A stretch of DNA of 64,000 nt from Hericium rajendrae (Eukaryota > Basidiomycota > Agaricomycetes > Russulales > Hericiaceae): contig CM065886.1 of the NCBI GenBank assembly GCA_033439255.1, positions 1,736,001 to 1,800,000 on the forward strand, in the 5' to 3' direction. Made by a program: the position numbers and the translations under genes. Numbering within the stretch: position 1 is the stretch's first letter; every line of letters starts with the position of its first letter. Of the stretch, positions 58,796 to 64,000 are shown piece by piece. The notes under the pieces were generated by a model. The model had not been told where the DNA came from. It worked only from the letters and a program-made list of their open reading frames with translations, and searched no databases.

Positions 58796-58870
58796 AAAGA
58801 ACGAGCATCGCTCGAAAATGAGCGACTCTTGATTAGTACGAAAAAAGGTAAAGAAAATCATTCTTTACTC
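58796..58870 (-). repeat. Hairpin-intron module, copy 3
   Basis: On minus: GGCTGTAG then GTGAGTAAAG, a TTTTTTCGTACTAATCAAGAG block and the stem-loop TCGCTC-ATTTTC-GAGCGA. It is nearly identical to the copy at 29232 around the branch-point-like motif. Confidence 0.7.
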
Positions 58871-58959
58871 ACCTACAGCCCTCTGCCTGCTGAAAACCCG
58901 CTCTGGCCGTGTTGATGCTCGATAGGGCACAAACGCGAGGGAGGGAGGGAGGAAACAGG

Positions 58960-59265
58960 GAGCCCACGCACCTGTACGGCCCGAAACGAAAACGTTTCTG
59001 ACCCCACACCTGCGCGGGCGCGTAGACTCGATAACCGAAGGTCTACGCACATGTAGGGCCCGAAACGCAAAGGTTTCGGACCCCACAGCCTGCGCGGGCA
59101 GGTAGAGACGAGACTCGAAGGCCCGCGCACCTGAGGGGCCCGAAATGCACATATTTCGGACCCAGCAGCCTGCACGGGCACGCAGACATGACAGCAGAAA
59201 GCCCGCACGCCTGTAAGCCCGAAATGCATGCATTTCGGTCTCTACAGACTGCGCGGGCTGCAGGC
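58960..59265. repeat. 79-bp tandem repeats with CCGAAA palindromes
   Basis: Four units start near 58968, 59047, 59126 and 59205. Each holds a CCCGAAA...TTTCGG inverted repeat; the last is the perfect 20-bp palindrome CCGAAATGCATGCATTTCGG. Frames reading across it give a repetitive peptide that I do not regard as a gene. Confidence 0.8.
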
Positions 59266-59469
59266 AAATATAAAGGCTTAAGAAAGGAGCACTTACCGGG
59301 GATGCGGGGTGCAGGGTTGTGCAGGTCGTGCGAGGTCGTGCGCGAGGAGACGGAGGCATGCGGGAATCGAGGCGGAGTCGGAGCACGCGCGGGAAATGGG
59401 ACACGAGAGAGGTGGTGTGCAGGGCGCGGGACACGGGATAATCGGGGTGGGGCTGTGGGTCTTGAGGAA

Positions 59470-59565
59470 GAACAAATAACGGGGAGTACTGCTCGTTATC
59501 GAGCAGTACTCCCGGAGTTAGCACGAAAGACAGTAGAATAACAGATTTGATACTCACCTTAGAGC
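59470..59565 (-). repeat. Hairpin-intron module, copy 4
   Basis: On minus: GGCTCTAAG then GTGAGTATC, CGTGCTAAC, and a stem-loop with 13-bp arms GGGAGTACTGCTC and GAGCAGTACTCCC around a GATAAC-type loop. Confidence 0.7.
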
Positions 59566-59649
59566 CCTCTGCCCTGCAGCAAGTCCGCCCGGCCTTCTAA
59601 CACGTCCATCCGGCCTTCGAAATTCGAATTAACGTTAGAGAACGCGAAA

Positions 59650-59740
59650 ACGGGGAGTACTGCTCGAAAACGAGCAGCACTCCCCGAGTTAATACAATGA
59701 ACAATGCAAGAACAAGTTTTACGACTTACCTAGGACTCGA
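59650..59740 (-). repeat. Hairpin-intron module, copy 5
   Basis: On minus: TCCTAG then GTAAGTCG, TGTATTAAC, and the stem-loop GGGGAGTGCTGCTC...GAGCAGTACTCCCC. The arms differ at one pair that keeps G-T pairing. Confidence 0.7.
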
Positions 59741-60054
59741 ATAAGCCCCTCAAGCCTTCAGGGCATCAGAAACCGAAGGATGGAGGGGACGAAGACGAGA
59801 AACAGCAAGGGATAAATCGATAAGTACGACTTGGACGTTTCAAACGCGAGTTGTGCTTCCGGCAAGCCACCGGTCCGATCGGCAATCCCCGACCGGCAAT
59901 GCCCGGGAACGCGCGTCGACTTCGAAGTTCAACTTATCCTCATAATCCTGTCACTCCGACTCCACTCGTCCTCATTCCTCCTCTTTCCATTCTCTGTCTC
60001 GCTGTTCATCATCAAAACGAGCCCCGCATGGATCGCAGAGGGTTCCTGGGTATC

Positions 60055-60145
60055 AAAGGTCAGTAGTAGTTCTTCATTCTTGTTGTGAACCCGTACTAAT
60101 AATGAGAGTATCGCTCGTTTTCGAGCGATACTCTCTGTTGTCTTC
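60055..60145 (+). repeat. Hairpin-intron module, copy 6
   Basis: On plus: TATCAAAG then GTCAGTAG, CCGTACTAAT, and the perfect stem-loop GAGAGTATCGCTCG-TTTT-CGAGCGATACTCTC, followed by a pyrimidine-rich stretch. Confidence 0.7.
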
Positions 60146-60324
60146 GTTCTCTGACCCCCGCACATCCCTCGGCCCTCCTCGCTGCCGCGTCCATTCCGCA
60201 TCCTCGCCACTGCCGCCCTCGGTGCCTCTCCCGTGCCCCCATTTCTCGTGCCCTTCGACCCTCAGCCCTTGCGCGCGGAGGGATGATGAAGGGCGAGGGG
60301 GAATTGCTAGACTCTGGAAGAGCA

Positions 60325-60405
60325 AAAGGTGAGCAAGGATTCTCGTCATTCCATTGTTTATGATGCTAACTAAGGAGTACTGCTCGATAATGAGCCGTAT
60401 TCCTT
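60325..60405 (+). repeat. Hairpin-intron module, copy 7
   Basis: On plus: GCAAAAG then GTGAGCAAGG, GATGCTAACT, and the stem-loop AAGGAGTACTGCTC...GAGCCGTATTCCTT with compensating pair changes relative to copies 4-6. Confidence 0.7.
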
Positions 60406-60899
60406 GTTCTCTCAACATTCTCCCTCGGCTCTCCCGCACCCCGCACCCTGCAGGCTATCTCTGCTGTGCCCTCGTCCACTGCACGTCCCACCTCCCCCAT
60501 GCCCTCTGCTCCTCCGCACACTGCCTTCATCTTGTGCAGGACTCCGCACGGATGCTTGTGAGCCAGCACGGACCCACACGGCTCCCACATCTCCCGTATG
60601 GCCTGGTCACGTTGTGCTGTATGGTTCCCTCATCGCATGCGTGGCCTGCACGGCACTCTAAGCACCCATGCCTTGTGTGTGGCTGCTTGCTGTGCACAGC
60701 CCGCGATATCTATCGTACATGGCATTCACGCTTCGCGCGTGGACCACTAGTCATAAATGGTTCGCCGTCGCAACGTGGCCCCGCGGTGTCGTGCATGACC
60801 CCAAACAGATGTGTTCAAGCTTGCACGATCAGAACAGCCCTGCACCTACCTGAGACAGCCCCGGCGTGTCCTACAAAGGTATATATCCCAGTCACCTTT

Positions 60900-61500
60900 C
60901 CTTAATCATCTTCAATTATGTAGTTTGTTGCATACTCTGCCTGCCTACCTCATGGCCTCTGATACTTATGATGTAACATGCTGCTATTAATCTAGCTTTG
61001 GTTTTAATGTTTTGAATGGAATAATCTTGTCTGTTCTGAAATGGATAGTCTGGACCTTAATCTGAGGTTCATCTGATCTGACCTGATTGCAATCTGATCT
61101 GAAATCATGTTCTGGTTTATATCTGACATCATGATATCTCTGACTATTAGATCAAACTCTGACTATTAGATCAAACTCTGACTATCAGATTAAACTCTGA
61201 CTATCAGATTAAACTCTGACTATCAGATTAAACTCTGACTTCAGACAGAATCTGAATTTCAGACACGATCTGACTTCAGATATAGATAAGTGAAATATCA
61301 GACAAGATCTGACTTCCAGATAGAATCTGACTCTCAGACACTTGTCTGACTTCCAGACAGCTATCTGACTCTTAGATGACTGTCTGAAATCAGACACTTT
61401 TGTCTGAAAGACACTGGACGATAGAGACCTACCTGACTGATCTGACTGTCTGATCATCTGAATCAGATCAAATCAGATACAATCAGAAACCAATCAGAAA
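60900..61500 (-). repeat. Right subterminal TCTGAC repeats
   Basis: The sequence is rich in AATCTGA and TCAGATTAAACTCTGACTA units; five near-identical 18-19-bp copies lie at 61140-61230. It is the counterpart of the left subterminal zone of the 56827 element. Confidence 0.8.
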
Positions 61501-61520
61501 TTTCCAGGTTTACTGATGCA

Positions 61521-62090
61521 GTAGATGAATGAGGGGACAAGGGGGCAGCAAGATGCTGAAGGGCAGTCGATGCTGTCGCTCAAGATTATATGGTCTGCAT
61601 GCTTGCAATTTAGGGCCGGCCAAAGATAGACTTGAAGAATTGACCTCTGCACTCGACAAAGGACGAGGGAATTTTGCCATGATCACCTTGGCTGCAAGAC
61701 AGAATTGCAAATATTCTGACCAATCAGTAACAACCACATGCTGAATTTACGAGCTACTGACCCTCATCCATCAGGAAACTCCTCACTTTCCTGACTTCAC
61801 TGTTTTGAGCCTGATGTCACTGTTTTGAACCTGATGTCACTGTTTTTGGACTGTTTTCAGATCATTTTCAGACACATAGGTCTGAAATCAGTCTAAAAAC
61901 AGTAACATCAGGTCCAAAACAGTGACATCAGGCTCAGAACAGTGAAGTCAGGAAAGTGAGGAGTTTCCTGATGTCGGTGAACAGATCTTTGGGGCAGACG
62001 GATATGAACACCTGGTAGTCAAGGAATGTGACCGAATGGAACTGACCTATAGCTCTAGACCACTCAAGCCTCAAGGTTGGTCCTGACATT
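61521..62090 (+). pseudogene. Possible host gene fragment interrupted by a MITE
   Basis: Without the MITE at 61769-61973 and one TC, the plus strand reads YELLTLIGEQIFGADGY and on through VVKECDRMELTYSSRPLKPQ to about 62080. A helical stretch LEELTSALDKGRGNF lies upstream in another frame. I do not recognise a family and could not define the exons, so this is weak. Confidence 0.3.
61769..61973. mobile_element. Fold-back MITE (205 bp)
   Basis: Almost the whole element is one inverted repeat: CATCAGGAAACTCCTCACTT at the left and its inverse at the right. Internal CACTGTTTTGA/TCAAAACAGTG words recur. The target duplication is TC (61767-61768, 61974-61975). It belongs to the CATCAG group. Confidence 0.92.
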
Positions 62091-62199
62091 TTTGAAATGC
62101 AGCGCAGTTGCATCTAACTTGACATTTGTCTGAGGAAAAGAAGGAGACAGGTTGTTAGGTGTTGGTGAAGCGAAGAGAGAATCTGACATACTGAACGTG

Positions 62200-62428
62200 G
62201 ATTGGACAGATAAGAAATAAGCGAATGCAAAGAAGAAACCTAAGACACGTACCATGAAACAAGATTTGAATCTGGTATCCAATCTGAAACTACAGACTTA
62301 CCGAGAATTGGAAGTTCAGCGGAAGAGTTAGAATCGAGTCTTCCGCACCGCTGATCTTCTGCTTTGGTTAAGCGAGAACCAGGAACCTTGATGGAAAGTT
62401 CCGTAGTGCTGTTTAACGGAGTTGGCAA
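62200..62428 (-). CDS. Possible small exon of an unknown minus-strand gene
   Basis: A frame containing STTELSIKVPGSRLTKAEDQ ends at a good donor (CTCG then GTAAGTCTG, about 62300), and a second donor (GTACGTGTC) lies near 62252. No family was recognised, and the start and end are not defined. Confidence 0.25.
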
Positions 62429-62848
62429 ACAGCTGAATTGGGACGTTGATCCAGTTGACAGAATCTACAGATCTCTAAAACTTTTAACAATCTTTGCTTC
62501 TCCACTAACACTGTTGCTCCGTCCAATTTTTGCAGCGTGGCCTAAGCTGATTGGCAGTGCCCATTGACATAACCCAGATCCATTTCTCAGATGGTCTGGA
62601 CACCTTCGCTTTACTCACATAGAATTGCAAAGTCTATGACTATCCTGGTAACGCTCTTCACCTGTCTATCCACATGATATTTTTCTGACCGTCTACCAAT
62701 CAAACAAATATGTGAAATCACCTCATCTCATTTTTTGTCCAGGTCAAACCGCCCAAATTTTCTTGCATCGCTCCTCTTCTTCCTCATTTTGTCTCCATCT
62801 ATTTTCATATACACGCCTCTCTTCGTCTCCAACTTCTCTTACCGTACA

Positions 62849-64000
62849 ATGTCTCACTCTCTGATCCAATTTCTGGACAAGTCAGATTGTCGTAAGTCTA
62901 TGTCCTTTTGCACTTCCTCATCAGGAAGGTTGACAACTTTCTGATTGACCTGACAATTTCTAACCCTACTGACAGCTCCTGATTGACCTGATCCACCTGA
63001 AAGCAATCTTAACAGGCAAATATCTGATCAAACTTTTACATTTAAGTAAAGACATTTATTGTCAGATATATAAGTTTGTAATCTCTAACTAATAGATATA
63101 ACAAAATTTCTGATATCTGAAATTTTCTAAATCTGAGAGTGTCTGATCTGAGATTTTTTTCAAATCTGGAGGTCAAATATCTGAAAATTATCTGCAACTG
63201 TCTGAGAGCATCTGATGGTGTCTGACACTGTCTGATCCATCTGACTGATATTTGACCTCCAGATTTGAAATCAGACACTCTCAGATTTTCAAAAATTTCA
63301 GATATCAAAGATTTTGATATATCTATTAGTTAGAGATTAAAAACTTATATATCTGACAATAAATGTCTTTTCTTGAATGTAAAAGTCTGATCAGATATTT
63401 GCTTCTCAAGATTGCTTTCAGGTGGATCAGGTCAATCAGAAGCTGTCAGTAGGGTTAGAAATTGTCAGGTCAATCAGAAAGTTGTCAACCTTCCTGATGG
63501 CCTCCTAGCTAACCGCAATTTGTAGAAACTCATGCTCTCAAAATCTGTGAGGATGCTGCTCAGCAATTGCCACGTCACCTTCAGCTCAAACATATGTCAG
63601 ATGTGCATCTAGCTATATTCTTGCTTATGACCTCTTTCTGAACGTTGTCTTTCTCAGATCAAATTCTTGCGTGCAAACTATGTTTCACATAAGGCCCCCG
63701 ATGGTACTGCAAAGGTTGTCTTACGGAACAGTGATCCTGAGGCGGAACTGGAAGAGGCTGTCTGGGAGATGCAGGGTGTCTTGCTTGACTATGATTTACC
63801 TCCTGTCTTGCATCGTAACCGGTACGTGTCAACTTTATCTCTCTTTTGTCTGTAATAACTTGAATGATATCATTTTAGCCTACCTGGAAAGCCTATCTGG
63901 GCCAAGCAGAGCGTGCATTTGCTAGGCTTCAGCTCACCAATCTTTGAGCAGGCTATAACGGGCATCGCTGCCATCCACCATCTCATCAATAGTGTCTATT
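62849..64000 (+). CDS. Partial host gene, multi-exon, unknown function (runs off the window)
   Basis: After a CT-rich leader, ATG at 62849 starts exon 1 (62849-62891, MSHSLIQFLDKSDC). Exon 2 (63526-63602, THALKICEDAAQQL), exon 3 (63658-63821, APDGTAKVVLRNSDPEAELE) and exon 4 (from 63879, LPGKPIWAKQSVHLLGFSSP) all join in consistent phase and stay open to the window end. I do not recognise the family. Intron 1 is enlarged by a 581-bp MITE that leaves both splice sites intact, so the gene may still be expressed. Confidence 0.65.
62919..63499. mobile_element. Long fold-back MITE in an intron (581 bp)
   Basis: Two arms of about 280 bp are nearly perfect inverse copies beginning CATCAGGAAGGTTGACAACT. 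The central loop is short. It lies between the exon 1 donor (62892) and the exon 2 acceptor (63525). No matching 2-bp duplication is visible (CT on the left, GC on the right), unlike other family members. Confidence 0.9.

Larger units (their letters stand above)
56827..61518. mobile_element. CATCAG-ended element, 4.7 kb, non-autonomous
   Basis: The left end is CATCAGGAAATGAGGAATCT and the right end, read inverted, is CATCAGTAAACCTGGAAATT, an imperfect inverted repeat. A CA target duplication (56825-56826, 61519-61520) matches the pattern of the other family members. Subterminal TCTGAC-rich zones flank a GC-rich core with hairpin-intron modules. No transposase is present. Confidence 0.7.

Noticed and set aside
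58145-59557. Minus-strand frames of more than 200 residues
   Set aside because: They cross the 79-bp repeats and hairpin modules and are low-complexity; no consistent gene model emerges.
36123-61518. One very large CATCAG element spanning from 36178 to 61518
   Set aside because: The right terminus resembles the 36178 end, but the flanking dinucleotides (GA and CA) disagree, whereas 56825-56826 and 61519-61520 both read CA.

Overview
This is a window from a basidiomycete fungus, most likely a mushroom-forming Agaricomycete. The evidence is the many short GT-AG introns of about 45-60 nt, a KDZ transposase with its CxC2 zinc cluster beside a fungal-type TET/JBP dioxygenase, a Plavaka transposase, and a chromodomain Ty3/gypsy element. 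Only three pieces look like ordinary host sequence: a split aminoglycoside-phosphotransferase-fold kinase gene (972-1771 and 35685-35737), an unrecognised multi-exon gene (54614-56797, uncertain origin), and a partial gene running off the right end (62849-64000). Almost everything else is nested mobile DNA.

Nest 1 (1772-35684). A Ty3/gypsy element with two 423-bp LTRs landed inside the kinase gene and duplicated TACT. The kinase frame resumes exactly across it. The gypsy pol gene was then split twice. A giant KDZ element of about 22.1 kb (5630-27723) sits where the reverse-transcriptase core should be. A 5.2-kb Helentron-like element without genes (27816-33061) sits a few codons further on. 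The KDZ element has terminal inverted repeats of 2.3-2.7 kb built from a phased TTGGCCAA array, and at least seven genes: the KDZ transposase, an intact 433-residue TET/JBP 2-oxoglutarate dioxygenase, a homeodomain-like/coiled-coil protein, a cysteine-cluster/coiled-coil protein and three small unknown proteins.

Nest 2 (about 36215-54400). A Helitron on the minus strand encodes a Rep/helicase with a C-terminal ubiquitin-protease-like domain. Its helicase region is cut by three insertions that share CATCAG-type inverted termini and 2-bp target duplications: two short MITEs (37941-38341, 38550-38861) and a 9.9-kb Plavaka element (39279-49221). The Plavaka element holds a decayed transposase and a divergent accessory gene with tandemly duplicated exons.

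Right flank (54400-64000). An unknown gene is followed by a 4.7-kb CATCAG-ended element (56827-61518) and two fold-back MITEs (61769-61973, 62919-63499). The second MITE lies in the first intron of the host gene at the right edge.

The most interesting unit is the KDZ-TET/JBP element. It combines a transposase, a putative 5-methylcytosine oxidase, DNA-binding-like proteins, helically phased palindromes at both ends and a recurrent CpG palindrome (ATGCCGCGGCAT). A second puzzle is a dispersed family of intron-like modules with a hairpin just after a CTAAY branch-point motif. Many of the reading-frame breaks are one-base indels in short homopolymers, so some apparent pseudogenes may be assembly errors.
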